Assembly: GCF_943733665.1 (NCBI RefSeq)
Contig: NZ_OX030782.1
Location: 2,506,501 to 2,570,500, forward strand
DNA from: Aquimarina sp. Aq107
GTDB taxonomy: Bacteria; Bacteroidota; Bacteroidia; Flavobacteriales; Flavobacteriaceae
Direction: 5' to 3'
DNA: 64,000 bases
The notes beneath the pieces were generated by a model. It saw only the letters and a program-made list of their open reading frames with translations, was not told the origin of the DNA and searched no databases. Both the position numbers and the translations under genes were made by a program. Positions 1 through 8,667 of this stretch are shown here, piece by piece. Numbering within the stretch: position 1 is the stretch's first letter; the number at the start of each line of letters is the position of its first letter.

Positions 1-681
1 TGCTTTCATAACATCTCTGGTACCTATCGCTTTTCTTAGTTCAAAATTGTTAAACTCCTTGCTTATTCCAATATTCTCTTCAATTTTATCTGCTGTAATA
101 GGTTGCCCCTTTGGAATAATCAATTTTAGTTTTTCTAACTCGTTATTAATTTTGTTTAGATCTGTACCCAAAAACTCTACTAACATTTGAGAAGCTTTTG
201 GTTCAATAGTATATTTTGATCCAGCTAAAACTCTTCTTATCCAATCAGATACCTGATTCTCATATAGCTTTTTACTTTCATATATAATACCATTCTTAGC
301 AACTATTTTATATAGTTTTTTCCGTTTATCTATCTTTTTATATTTATAACAAACTACTAAAACGGTGGTTGGCTGAGGGTTTTCTGCATAATCAGCTAAT
401 TTTTCAATGGTTCTAGAAAGATCTTGTGCTTCTTTTACAATTACCACTTGACGTTCTGCCATCATTGGATAGCGCTTAGCATTAGAAACAATATCCTCTA
501 CGCTAACATCGCGACCATATAATACCATTTGATTAAACCCTTTCTCCTCTTCTGCTAGTACATTTTTATCAATATATTCTGAAATTTTATCAATATAGTA
601 TGGTTCTTCGCCCATTAAAAAATAAATAGGTTTAATATTTCCATTCTTAATATCGCTTACTATCTGTTTTACTTCATCCAT
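1..681 (-). CDS. holA: DNA polymerase III subunit delta (partial, C-terminus off the left edge)
   Basis: Reverse-strand reading from the ATG at 681 stays open for 227 codons to the window edge. The N-terminus (MDEVKQIVSDIKNG, then KPIYFLMGEEPYYIDKI) is the characteristic start of the clamp-loader delta subunit. The usual family length is about 330 to 340 residues, so roughly the last third is missing here. HolA opens the sliding clamp as part of the clamp-loader complex. The gene diverges from the HsdR-N-type gene at 708 across only 26 bp, an arrangement often seen in flavobacteria. The truncation is only the window boundary; no internal stop is seen. Confidence 0.92.
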   Translation of the reverse strand, partial: MDEVKQIVSDIKNGNIKPIYFLMGEEPYYIDKISEYIDKNVLAEEEKGFNQMVLYGRDVSVEDIVSNAKRYPMMAERQVVIVKEAQDLSRTIEKLADYAENPQPTTVLVVCYKYKKIDKRKKLYKIVAKNGIIYESKKLYENQVSDWIRRVLAGSKYTIEPKASQMLVEFLGTDLNKINNELEKLKLIIPKGQPITADKIEENIGISKEFNNFELRKAIGTRDVMKA

Positions 682-707
682 TCAGAAAAAATCATCAAAT
701 TTGTGCT

Positions 708-1151
708 ATGCAAAACCTTAACTTTCCAGCATATCAGTTCAGGTTCAAAAGTAGCGAAAATAAAGTTTCTATTTTTGACAGAATACGCAAAAAATTTATC
801 ATTCTTACTCCAGAAGAATGGGTAAGACAGCATACAATTCATTATTTAATTGAAGAAAAGAAATATCCAGAAAGTCTTATTAATGTAGAAAAACTGATCA
901 AAGTTAATGATCTTAACAAGCGTTATGATATTATTGTTTTTAACCCTGATGGCAGCATCTATTTGATTATTGAATGTAAATCACATTCTGTAAAAATTAC
1001 GCAAGAGGTATTTGATCAAATAGCTAGATACAACTTAGTATTGAACTCAGAATATCTTATGATCACTAATGGGCTGGACCATTATTATTGTCAAATGAAT
1101 TATCAAGAAAAACGTTACTCTTTTTTAAAAGATATTCCTGATTATAAATAG
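708..1151 (+). CDS. Stand-alone type I restriction HsdR N-terminal-like nuclease-fold protein
   Basis: This 147-residue protein matches the N-terminal nuclease domain of type I restriction R subunits without any helicase part. The PD-(D/E)XK core is visible: D74 in the RYDIIVF strand, then E89 and K91 in LIIECKS. A helical tail follows (ITQEVFDQIARYN). All catalytic positions look intact, so it may bind or cut DNA. No methylase or specificity gene is nearby, so it is not part of a restriction operon here. It diverges from holA with a very short shared upstream region. The in vivo role is not known to me; the fold assignment is firm, the activity inferred. Confidence 0.85.
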   Translation: MQNLNFPAYQFRFKSSENKVSIFDRIRKKFIILTPEEWVRQHTIHYLIEEKKYPESLINVEKLIKVNDLNKRYDIIVFNPDGSIYLIIECKSHSVKITQEVFDQIARYNLVLNSEYLMITNGLDHYYCQMNYQEKRYSFLKDIPDYK

Positions 1152-1184
1152 CTATTTATTAATATTTGCTTTTTATTTGTACAA

Positions 1185-2177
1185 GTGAATATAGCTATTG
1201 TCATATTAAATTGGAATGGGCGTTCGTTATTAGAGCAATTCTTACCATCTGTTGTAAACCATTCAGAAGGAGCATCAGTGTATGTTGCAGATAACGCATC
1301 TACTGATGATTCTATAGAATATCTTAAAACATCATTTCCCGAAGTACAAATTATCCAAAATGATAGTAATGGAGGATACTCTAAAGGATACAATGATGCG
1401 TTAAGCAAGGTTGATGCTGATATTTATTGCCTGCTAAATAGTGATGTAGAGGTTACTAAAAATTGGCTTACCCCAATTATCGAAGCTTTTAAAAATTCTG
1501 AAAAAATTGGCGCAATACAGCCTAAAATTTTGGATTATAAAAAAATGAGCTATTTCGAATATGCTGGTGCAGCTGGAGGATTTATTGATAAATTCGGATA
1601 CCCATATTGTAGAGGAAGAATTTTTGATACACTTGAAGAAGACAAAGGTCAATATGATGATACTTTAGATATATTTTGGGCAAGTGGTGCCTGTTTATTT
1701 ATTAGAAAATCTGTTTTTGAGGAAGTTGGCAAACTGGATGAAGATTTCTTTGCGCATCAAGAAGAAATTGATCTGTGTTGGCGAATACAAAATACCGGCT
1801 ATCTAATTAAATATATAGGAAGATCAAAAGTGTACCACCTTGGTGGTGCTACGCTAAATGCTATGAACCCAAAAAAAACATTTCTTAACTTCAGAAATAG
1901 TTTACTTATGATAGTAAAAAACACTTCTGGAGTTTTTAGTTGGTATATTATTTTAGTTAGATTACTGCTAGATGGAATTGCAGGTGTTAAATTTGTATTA
2001 GAAGGAAAACCCTCACATTGTTTAGCAATTCTTAAAGCACATTTCAGCTTTTACAAAAATTTGCCAACTTTTGTTAAAAAACGTAAAAAATCAAAGGATA
2101 AAAGGAAATATTATTCCGTTTCTTCCGTTGTATGGCAGTATTATATTTTAAACAAAAAACTATTTAACCATTTGTAG
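1185..2177 (+). CDS. Family 2 glycosyltransferase (rhamnosyltransferase-like)
   Basis: 330 residues with a GT-A fold. The N-terminal strand runs into NWNG, followed by the nucleotide-sugar motif DNASTDDS (about 36-43) and the metal-binding NSDVE (about 86-90, in place of the classical DxD). A downstream acceptor region contains the HQEEIDLCWR motif typical of WbbL-like enzymes. It probably adds a sugar to cell-surface polysaccharide at the inner membrane face. The start is GTG at 1185; it directly precedes the conserved N-terminal strand and no ATG fits better. The gene begins 33 bp after the HsdR-N-type gene. Acceptor and donor sugar cannot be deduced. Confidence 0.92.
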   Translation: MNIAIVILNWNGRSLLEQFLPSVVNHSEGASVYVADNASTDDSIEYLKTSFPEVQIIQNDSNGGYSKGYNDALSKVDADIYCLLNSDVEVTKNWLTPIIEAFKNSEKIGAIQPKILDYKKMSYFEYAGAAGGFIDKFGYPYCRGRIFDTLEEDKGQYDDTLDIFWASGACLFIRKSVFEEVGKLDEDFFAHQEEIDLCWRIQNTGYLIKYIGRSKVYHLGGATLNAMNPKKTFLNFRNSLLMIVKNTSGVFSWYIILVRLLLDGIAGVKFVLEGKPSHCLAILKAHFSFYKNLPTFVKKRKKSKDKRKYYSVSSVVWQYYILNKKLFNHL

Positions 2178-2230
2178 GGTTATATTCATTAAATTATTGT
2201 TAATGGTACGATAATGCGTCACAATTTTAA

Positions 2231-2238
2231 TAATTTTG
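2231..2238 (+). promoter_or_regulatory. Bacteroidota -7 box (TAATTTTG) for the OmpA lipoprotein
   Basis: TAATTTTG matches TAnnTTTG and lies 40 bp before the ATG at 2278, giving a leader of roughly 35 nt. It also shows that an in-frame TTG at 2236 cannot be the start, because that codon lies within the promoter. No clear -33 TTTG was found at the usual spacing. Confidence 0.5.
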
Positions 2239-2277
2239 AGTTATATAACCAGAATAAGACTAAAAACAGATTTTCTA

Positions 2278-3144
2278 ATGAAAAAAGTAATGATTATCGG
2301 AGCTTCAATGGCTGTATTATTATCTTCTTGTGTATCACAGAAGAAATTTACGGATCTAGAAGCCAAGCAAAAAGAAACCCAAGATCTTTTAAATACCGCA
2401 ACAGTTAAATTAAATAATTGTTTAGAAGAGAAAGCAAGTGAAAGTTCTGAATTAAAAGTTTTAAGAGATCAAGTAAGTAATCTTAAAAATCAAAATTCAG
2501 CCCTTTTAAATAATGTTGGTAATTTAGCTACATTATCTACTAAAGAGGCTGAGAACCTAGAGAGATCTTTAGAAAGTATTAAAGAAAAAGATCTACAGAT
2601 AAAAACAATGAACGATGCACTAAATAAAAAAGATTCTGTGACATTAGCATTGGTTACTAGTTTAAAAGGTGCTTTAGGAAACCTTGCGGATGAAGATATC
2701 GAAGTAAATGTAGAGAAAGGTGTAGTTTATGTATCTATTTCTGATAAATTACTATTTAAGAGTGGTAGCTACAATGTTTCTACTAGAGCAAAAGAGGTAT
2801 TAGGTAAAGTTGCTAAAGTAGTTAATGATAAACCTGATATCGAATTCTTAGTAGAAGGACATACGGACAATGTGCCAATTAAGAACAAAGTTTTACTTGA
2901 TAACTGGGATCTAAGTGTAAAAAGAGCTACTTCTGTAGTAAGAGTTTTACAAAAAGATTTTGGAGTAGATCCAAAACGTATGACTGCAGCAGGAAGAAGT
3001 TATTATGTACCAATAGCTGATAATAATAGTGCAGCTAACAAGGCTAAAAACAGACGTACTAGAATTGTTGTACTTCCTAAATTAGATCAATTCTATAATA
3101 TGATCGAAGATGGAATGAAAAAAGCAACCGAAGGCGGTAATTAA
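2278..3144 (+). CDS. OmpA-family outer-membrane lipoprotein
   Basis: 288 residues. A lipoprotein signal ends in LLSSC with the lipid-modified Cys near residue 18. A charged, heptad-like coiled coil follows (about 25-115). The C-terminal OmpA domain (about 150-275) contains LVEGHTDNVPI, NWDLSVKRA and NRRTRIVV, which carry the Asp and Arg that grip the diaminopimelate of peptidoglycan. It should tether the outer membrane to the wall. I chose the ATG at 2278 because it opens the signal peptide and lies downstream of a promoter box. A strong terminator follows the gene, so it looks monocistronic. Confidence 0.93.
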   Translation: MKKVMIIGASMAVLLSSCVSQKKFTDLEAKQKETQDLLNTATVKLNNCLEEKASESSELKVLRDQVSNLKNQNSALLNNVGNLATLSTKEAENLERSLESIKEKDLQIKTMNDALNKKDSVTLALVTSLKGALGNLADEDIEVNVEKGVVYVSISDKLLFKSGSYNVSTRAKEVLGKVAKVVNDKPDIEFLVEGHTDNVPIKNKVLLDNWDLSVKRATSVVRVLQKDFGVDPKRMTAAGRSYYVPIADNNSAANKAKNRRTRIVVLPKLDQFYNMIEDGMKKATEGGN

Positions 3145-3164
3145 AAAAATAAAAAGTATTTTTG

Positions 3165-3197
3165 AAAAGGGTTAATGTTACTATTAACCCTTTTTTT
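3165..3197 (+). terminator. Intrinsic terminator after the OmpA lipoprotein gene
   Basis: A 12-bp perfect stem (AAAAGGGTTAAT at 3165-3176 with its complement at 3183-3194) encloses a 6-nt loop and runs into seven T residues, about 20 bp after the stop codon. Confidence 0.9.
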
Positions 3198-3287
3198 ATT
3201 CTTTATTTTAAGAATGGTATGAAAATTGAATTTTAGTGAATAAAAAAGCCCTTAAAGCTTATTAGTTATTAATATTTATAAAAAATA

Positions 3288-4055
3288 ATGAGAAAATTAT
3301 TTATTGTCGCACTTCTTCTTTGTTTTACAACCATAAAAGCTCAGAAGAACTCGAACACTTCTATCGGTGAAAACGAAAAACTTGTATATACCGCTTCCTA
3401 TAACATGTCTGGTTTATTAACTAATTTGGCACAAGTAACTATGCAAACTACTCGTGTTAATACAGGAAAAAGCAATTATCTTAGGTTAAAATGTAGCGCT
3501 TCTACTTATTCTAAATGGGACTCTTTTTTTAAAATTAGAGATGTATACGAAGCATATGTAAATCCATCTAATCTTACTCCATATTTATATAAAAGAGATA
3601 TCAATGAAGGAGGATATATCAAGAAGGAAAAATATGTTTATAGTCATAAAAAAAAGACTGTAAAAGCCACTATGCAAAAGAAAAAAGAACCTAATACAAA
3701 GGTTTTAAAAATGACTGGGAATACCTATGATGTAGTCTCTACCCTATATCATATTCGTAATATGGACATAGAAAAAGCACCGGTTGGTACCAATCAAAAA
3801 ATAACAATTTTATTTGATAGAAAACCTCAAACTGCATATCTAAAACTATTGGGTAAAGAAACTATTAGCACTAAAACAATGGGAAATAAAGAATGTTATA
3901 AAATAGCAGTCAATAATAACTCCCTTAAAGGAACTAATAAAAACATTGTTTACCTTACTGCTGATAATAATAAAGTTCCTGTATTAATTAAATTTAGTAT
4001 TCCAGCTGGAACCGGGCAACTAAGCTTAACTCAGGCTTCTGGATTAAAAAATTAA
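3288..4055 (+). CDS. DUF3108 family periplasmic protein
   Basis: 255 residues with an N-terminal signal peptide (MRKLFIVALLLCFTTIKAQ). The body is beta-rich and begins with ENEKLVYTASYNMSG, followed by the repeated YLRLKCSA and YEAYVNPSNLTPYLYKRDI segments seen in DUF3108 proteins, which resemble lipoprotein-carrier-type folds. Function is unknown; a periplasmic or outer-membrane role is inferred from the signal. The next gene begins 5 bp after the stop, so the two are probably cotranscribed. Confidence 0.82.
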   Translation: MRKLFIVALLLCFTTIKAQKNSNTSIGENEKLVYTASYNMSGLLTNLAQVTMQTTRVNTGKSNYLRLKCSASTYSKWDSFFKIRDVYEAYVNPSNLTPYLYKRDINEGGYIKKEKYVYSHKKKTVKATMQKKKEPNTKVLKMTGNTYDVVSTLYHIRNMDIEKAPVGTNQKITILFDRKPQTAYLKLLGKETISTKTMGNKECYKIAVNNNSLKGTNKNIVYLTADNNKVPVLIKFSIPAGTGQLSLTQASGLKN

Positions 4056-4060
4056 ATCAT

Positions 4061-4429
4061 ATGAGAATTGTACTAATATCTATAGCTGCCATAGCTGCTC
4101 TTTTAGGAATCATAATGGCAATACTGCCATTTGGAACTATAGGAGTATTGCCTGGTATTGTTGCTTTATTAGCTGGTTTTGGAGCATTCTACATCTCTAA
4201 GAAGAAACAAAAACCACAAAAACTATCACTCCTATTTTTAACTATTGGAGTTTTAGTAATTGTAGCCAGTGGATCTAAATCATTGTGGGTAAAAGATGAA
4301 ATTGCTGTTGATGAAGAATTTGAGCAAAAAGAAGAACAAAGTAAAGAAGAAGCTATAGAAGAACTTAAAGAAATAGAAAATGAACTTGAAGAGATCGAAG
4401 GAGATCTAGAAGAAATTGAATCTGAATAA
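4061..4429 (+). CDS. Small membrane protein with a very acidic C-terminal helix
   Basis: 122 residues. Three hydrophobic stretches can be seen (about 4-22, 26-45 and 54-72). A tail of about 40 residues made almost only of Glu, Lys, Ile and Leu follows; it should form a charged, possibly coiled-coil, helix. I do not recognise the family. It sits 5 bp behind the DUF3108 gene, suggesting a shared transcript and perhaps an envelope role. The gene is convergent with the amylase gene, and the 4468-4509 inverted repeat is a candidate end signal. Confidence 0.75.
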   Translation: MRIVLISIAAIAALLGIIMAILPFGTIGVLPGIVALLAGFGAFYISKKKQKPQKLSLLFLTIGVLVIVASGSKSLWVKDEIAVDEEFEQKEEQSKEEAIEELKEIENELEEIEGDLEEIESE

Positions 4430-4465
4430 TCTATACCTAAAGGTCTTCTATAACTAAAACTTATG

Positions 4466-6325
4466 TTATTTAGCCAAGTCAATAACCATTGCGGTATACT
4501 TGGCTAAATTTATTTGTTTCAAAGTATCAAACTTTTTTCCTGATAAAATATCTTTTCCTTGACTATATCCTTCTAGTGATTCTTGAAAACGAGCTAACTT
4601 AAAACTTGTATAATCTTTATCACTATTATTAATAATAATCATTGTGTTTTCTGTATTCGTATATCTAAAATATACATATACATTATCAATCGGTTGGTAA
4701 TGCACTAGTTTTCCTTTATGAATAGATGATGCATTTTTTCTCCAATTAAGGATTGTTTTCACATATTCAAACAGATCATTTTCTTCTGTGGTTCGACCTT
4801 CTTTCGTAAAAGCATTTCTATCATCATCTTTCCATCCTCCAGGAAAATCTTGTCTTACTTTACCATCTGGTCTTCTATTTTTCATAAGAATCTCATCTCC
4901 ATAATATATCTGAGGAATTCCTCTTGTAGTAAGTGTAAATACCATACTTAGCTTCAGTTTATTTACATCGTTATCTAATAGAGCTAATAAACGATCTACA
5001 TCATGATTACCATTAAAAACTTTATTGTTTTCTGGGTTTCCATATACAAAATCTTCCGCTAGAGTTTTATATAATTCAGAAATATCTCCATTCTTTCCAA
5101 AAGCCCTTAACATTGAATAATATAGAGCATAATCACTAACACTATTAACATTAGAAACATATCCATCTCTATTAATTTTATCATTATTCCAATAAGATAA
5201 ATAAGAGGCTCTTTCTGCCCAGGTTTCTGCTACCATATAAAAGTCAGGGTATTCTCGCGTAAGTGCTTCCATCCATTTAGACATCGCATTTTTATTAGGA
5301 TATGGATATGTATCTAATCGAATACCATCTATTTTAGAGTATGCAACCCACCAGATAGAATTCTGAATCATATAAGTAGCTAGAAATTCATTTTCTAAGT
5401 TTAGATCTGGCATATTAATATCAAACCACCCTTTTGTCAGTAAATTAAAATCACTGTTAGAAACATAAGGATCAGAAGCTGCTATATTTGTAAAATTACT
5501 TTTGGTAAACGTATCCCATTGATTTACCCAATCTTTTGATGGTAAGTCTTCCATCCACCAATGTCCAGAACCACAATGGTTAAAAACTTGATCCATGATT
5601 ACTTTCATACCTTTTTTATGAGCCATATCAACCAAGGCTTTATATTCTTCATTGGATCCAAGACGAGTATCTGTTTTGTAAAAATCAGAAATTGCATATC
5701 CGTGATAAGAATATGTTGATTGATTATTTTCTAAAAACGGATTTAACCATAGCGTAGTAACTCCCAGTTCTTCCAAATAATCAAAATTATCAAGTATTCC
5801 TTTTAAATCTCCTCCATGTCTACCATCTTCATTATTTCTCTTTACCTTTTCCTTGGTGTCTTTTGTAGAGTCATTCAAAGTATTTCCGTTTGCAAAACGA
5901 TCTGGTGTAATTAAATAAATCACATCTGCGGATGTAATCTTCTGCCCTATTTCGCTATCTTTTACTTTCTGTTTTAGTTCATAATTATAATCAAAAAAAT
6001 GATCTTCATTTTCAAATTTTATGGATATCATTCCTGGCTTAGTATTTTTAGAAATGTTAAGATCGATAAACAAATAATTTCTGTTTCTTACTTTATTGAT
6101 TTTTTTTAATCGAACTCCAGGATATTGAATTGTAACGTTATAAGCACTAATATTCTTACCATGTAACAATAATTGTAAATTAGGGTTTTCCATCCCTATC
6201 CACCAAAATGGTGGTTCTACGTGAGTTAATAATTCCGATTTCTGTCCTTGCCCCAAAAAAGAAACTAAGGTGAAAAGAAATGAAAGTAAAAACACTTTTC
6301 TCAAATACGTACTCATAAATATCAT
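4466..6325 (-). CDS. Secreted GH13 alpha-amylase-family enzyme (neopullulanase/cyclomaltodextrinase type)
   Basis: 619 residues: a signal peptide (to about residue 27), an N-terminal beta-sandwich of the cyclomaltodextrinase type (about 32-118) and a GH13 barrel. The conserved regions are DQVFNH (245-250), GIRLD with nucleophile D338, VAET with acid/base E367, and NGNHD with D442; all three catalytic acids are present. It should cleave alpha-1,4 (and perhaps alpha-1,6) glucans in the periplasm or at the surface. Met1 and Met4 (6316) are both possible starts. No SusC/SusD pair is adjacent. The divergent neighbour is a LytS-type sensor, but a regulatory link is only a guess. Confidence 0.93.
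   Translation of the reverse strand: MIFMSTYLRKVFLLSFLFTLVSFLGQGQKSELLTHVEPPFWWIGMENPNLQLLLHGKNISAYNVTIQYPGVRLKKINKVRNRNYLFIDLNISKNTKPGMISIKFENEDHFFDYNYELKQKVKDSEIGQKITSADVIYLITPDRFANGNTLNDSTKDTKEKVKRNNEDGRHGGDLKGILDNFDYLEELGVTTLWLNPFLENNQSTYSYHGYAISDFYKTDTRLGSNEEYKALVDMAHKKGMKVIMDQVFNHCGSGHWWMEDLPSKDWVNQWDTFTKSNFTNIAASDPYVSNSDFNLLTKGWFDINMPDLNLENEFLATYMIQNSIWWVAYSKIDGIRLDTYPYPNKNAMSKWMEALTREYPDFYMVAETWAERASYLSYWNNDKINRDGYVSNVNSVSDYALYYSMLRAFGKNGDISELYKTLAEDFVYGNPENNKVFNGNHDVDRLLALLDNDVNKLKLSMVFTLTTRGIPQIYYGDEILMKNRRPDGKVRQDFPGGWKDDDRNAFTKEGRTTEENDLFEYVKTILNWRKNASSIHKGKLVHYQPIDNVYVYFRYTNTENTMIIINNSDKDYTSFKLARFQESLEGYSQGKDILSGKKFDTLKQINLAKYTAMVIDLAK
4468..4509 (+). terminator. 12-bp perfect inverted repeat inside the 3' end of the amylase gene; candidate terminator for the plus-strand genes
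   Basis: ATTTAGCCAAGT (4468-4479) pairs perfectly with 4498-4509 around an 18-nt loop, and the plus strand continues T-rich (TTATTTGTTTC). The arms coincide with two Leu-Ala-Lys codon triplets at the amylase C-terminus, so it is coding on one strand and possibly a terminator for the convergent operon on the other. The large loop makes it weaker than the other terminators here. Confidence 0.45.
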
Positions 6326-6504
6326 TTTTTAATTAATAAATGGCTAACTACCAAGCTTTAGAAAAAAATGACAACTTCATTATACAGAAAACGTGATCTA
6401 AAGTATAAACAGAAGAAAGTTAAATAAACGATTGAAATTTAAATGTTTAGCGTATTTGAAGAATAATTGATGTCGTACGTAATAAATTAAAAGTAATTCG
6501 TCCT

Positions 6505-6512
6505 TAACTTTG
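6505..6512 (+). promoter_or_regulatory. -7 box (TAACTTTG) for the first LytS/LytTR operon
   Basis: TAACTTTG matches TAnnTTTG exactly and lies 48 bp before the sensor start codon at 6560. No convincing -33 element was identified. Confidence 0.5.
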
Positions 6513-6559
6513 TTATTTCATCAAAATTTTTGAGACTTTAGTTCTTCGTAAACAACTTA

Positions 6560-7615
6560 ATGATAAACACATCTTTTAAAAATATTTTTTCTCACAGATT
6601 AACTAAGCATATTCTTTACTGGATAAGTCTCATTATATTTTTTGGAATTACATGGGGAACATATGATAATGATTATGTTCGTTCATTTACTATTCAGAGC
6701 TTTGGTTTACCAGCAAGAATGGTACTTGTCTACATATCTATGTATATTCTAATCCCCAAATTTCTATTAAAAAGAAAGTTTATTTTTTTTATAGTTTCTT
6801 ACCTTATTTTGTTATTGATTACTAGTATCTGTATCCAAAGACCTATAATTTTCTTTTATGTAGAACCAATATACTTTCCTAGCTGGAACAGTGAAGGTTA
6901 TTTTACAATAACAGAATTGATGAATACAATCTTAGATGTTAATATTGCAGCTATCATTCCATTAGGTTTTAGCTTTTTTAAATTCTATTATAATTCACAA
7001 CAAAGAACCTTGACTCTAGAAAAAGAAAAAATTGAAACTGAACTTATACAATTACGTAATCAAGTACATCCTCATTTCTTATTTAACACGCTTAATACGT
7101 TATATGCATTAATCATAAAAAAATCTAACACAGCAGAAACTGCAGTATTAAAATTATCGCGACTTATGCGATATATGCTATACGAAGCTAATACCCCGAA
7201 AGTATCCTTAACAAAGGAAATAGAATATTTAAAAAACTATATAGACCTTGAAAAATTAAGGTTCGACGACTCTATAGATATTAGTTTTATCTCTGAATCT
7301 GACAAAGATTATAAAATATCGCCATTTTTATTGATCCCATTTGTAGAAAATGCTTTTAAACACGGAACTTCTTCTTCAAAAAGATCTTGGATTATCATTA
7401 ATATATTTACTAGGAAAAAAGAACTAGTACTGCAGGTAGAAAATTCTAAATTTGGCGTTACCAATACGAAGCATGACTCAATTGGAGGTATCGGTTTTAA
7501 TAATGTAAAAAAAAGATTGCAATTGTTATACCCTGATCAATACACTTTAAAAATAAAAGACAACGAATTGTCTTATGAAATTATCTTAAAATTAAATCTT
7601 GCAAAAAATCTCTAG
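6560..7615 (+). CDS. LytS-type sensor histidine kinase (first of two)
   Basis: 351 residues. Four hydrophobic segments occupy the first 145 residues, followed by a short helix and the His_kinase motif HPHFLFNTLNT with the phosphoacceptor at H172. A C-terminal ATPase lobe carries PFVENAFKHG (N-box) and GGIGFNNVKKRL (G-box). There is no large extracytoplasmic domain, so the signal is probably read in or near the membrane. Its stop is immediately followed by the regulator start at 7616. It shares architecture and motif spacing with the kinase at 21293, which marks the two systems as paralogues. Confidence 0.93.
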   Translation: MINTSFKNIFSHRLTKHILYWISLIIFFGITWGTYDNDYVRSFTIQSFGLPARMVLVYISMYILIPKFLLKRKFIFFIVSYLILLLITSICIQRPIIFFYVEPIYFPSWNSEGYFTITELMNTILDVNIAAIIPLGFSFFKFYYNSQQRTLTLEKEKIETELIQLRNQVHPHFLFNTLNTLYALIIKKSNTAETAVLKLSRLMRYMLYEANTPKVSLTKEIEYLKNYIDLEKLRFDDSIDISFISESDKDYKISPFLLIPFVENAFKHGTSSSKRSWIIINIFTRKKELVLQVENSKFGVTNTKHDSIGGIGFNNVKKRLQLLYPDQYTLKIKDNELSYEIILKLNLAKNL

Positions 7616-8344
7616 ATGAATACCAAAATAAAATGTCTTATCGTAGATGATGAACCATTAGCTAGAGAAATAATTGAAAATTATATTTCTAGAATTAATC
7701 ATTTAGAACATATAGCTTCTTGCGCTAATGCATTAGAAGCCTTTAATATTATAACTGACAAAAATATTGACTTAATTTTTTTAGATATCCAAATGCCCGA
7801 AGTAACCGGAATCGATTTCTTAAAAGATCTAACGCCTTCTACTCAAGTTATTTTTACAACAGCATATAGTGATTATGCGGTAGATGCTTTTAATTTAGAA
7901 GCTATCGATTACTTATTAAAACCCATAGAATTTTCACGATTCCTAAAATCCATTAATAAGGTATTAAAACATTTGGACACTACTAATAACATTGATTCAA
8001 CAATTAGTAACACAGAAGAAAGTGACTATCAAGATGTTTTTATTTATCTAAAAGTGGAAAAGAAAATGCAAAAAATATTTTTAAAAGATATTTTTTATAT
8101 AGAAAGTCTAAAAAACTATATCAAAGTTAAAACCTCTGAGAGAGAAATAATAGCGTACAAAGGTATTAGCAATATAGAAAGTACACTTCCTAGTAAAAAA
8201 TTTCTACGAGTACATCGATCTTTTATCATTGCAATTGATAATATCGACGCCTTTTCTCCTACGGAAATTGAAATTAAAGGCTTAAAAATTCCAGTTGGTA
8301 GAAACTACAGAGAATCGGTAAAAGAAATACTTGGATACTTTTAA
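7616..8344 (+). CDS. LytTR-type response regulator (partner of the 6560 kinase)
   Basis: 242 residues: a receiver domain (about 5-120) with acidic pair D11-D12, phosphoacceptor D57 in LIFLDIQMP and the KP motif in YLLKPIEF, then a LytTR DNA-binding domain (about 140-240) with FLRVHRSFI. It is translationally adjacent to the kinase, without any spacer. LytTR regulators usually bind paired direct repeats upstream of few targets; none could be assigned by eye. Targets in the neighbourhood (the amylase or the small ORF at 8369) are only positional guesses. Confidence 0.94.
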   Translation: MNTKIKCLIVDDEPLAREIIENYISRINHLEHIASCANALEAFNIITDKNIDLIFLDIQMPEVTGIDFLKDLTPSTQVIFTTAYSDYAVDAFNLEAIDYLLKPIEFSRFLKSINKVLKHLDTTNNIDSTISNTEESDYQDVFIYLKVEKKMQKIFLKDIFYIESLKNYIKVKTSEREIIAYKGISNIESTLPSKKFLRVHRSFIIAIDNIDAFSPTEIEIKGLKIPVGRNYRESVKEILGYF

Positions 8345-8368
8345 AATCACAAGTATTAAACTTAAATA

Positions 8369-8500
8369 TTATCCATTTAAAAACTCATCCGTTTCTAGAG
8401 AAAACTCTTCTATTTCAAAAGAGAAATCATTTACTGTGTCAGAAAAAGAAACTATAAAAATTGCCGCTACTACTAAATAAACTTCTATTACTTTATTCAT
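8369..8500 (-). CDS. Candidate 43-residue membrane-anchored small protein
   Basis: ATG at 8500 opens a 43-residue reading frame beginning MNKVIEVYLVVAAIFIVSFS, one hydrophobic helix, followed by an acidic tail rich in Phe, Glu and Asp. A TATCTTTA sequence resembling the -7 box lies at 8533-8540. It fills the otherwise empty 323-bp stretch between the LytTR gene and the secreted protein gene, apart from a terminator at 8614. The clean helix-plus-acidic-tail composition argues for a real gene, but no family is recognised. Confidence 0.45.
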   Translation of the reverse strand: MNKVIEVYLVVAAIFIVSFSDTVNDFSFEIEEFSLETDEFLNG

Positions 8501-8613
8501 AATTCTAGGTTTTTATCGATTCATTTATCTTTTAAAGATATTTTATATAGCATAGAATAAAAACATCTAAATTGACCATTATCTATACTATTTTAACCAA
8601 AATATAAAATAAA

Positions 8614-8640
8614 AAAAGCAGCGTGGTTAGTGCTGCTTTT
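8614..8640 (-). terminator. Intrinsic terminator for the 8668-9252 gene
   Basis: A 9-bp perfect stem (AAAAGCAGC with GCTGCTTTT) and a 9-nt loop; read on the minus strand it runs into a seven-T tract. It lies 28 bp after the stop codon of the minus-strand gene. Confidence 0.85.
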
Positions 8641-8667
8641 CAAGTGGTTGAGTTAATAATAAAACAA

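Noticed and set aside
2236..2277. Longer N-terminus for the OmpA lipoprotein
   Set aside because: It would start at TTG inside the -7 box and bury the lipoprotein signal; ATG 2278 fits.
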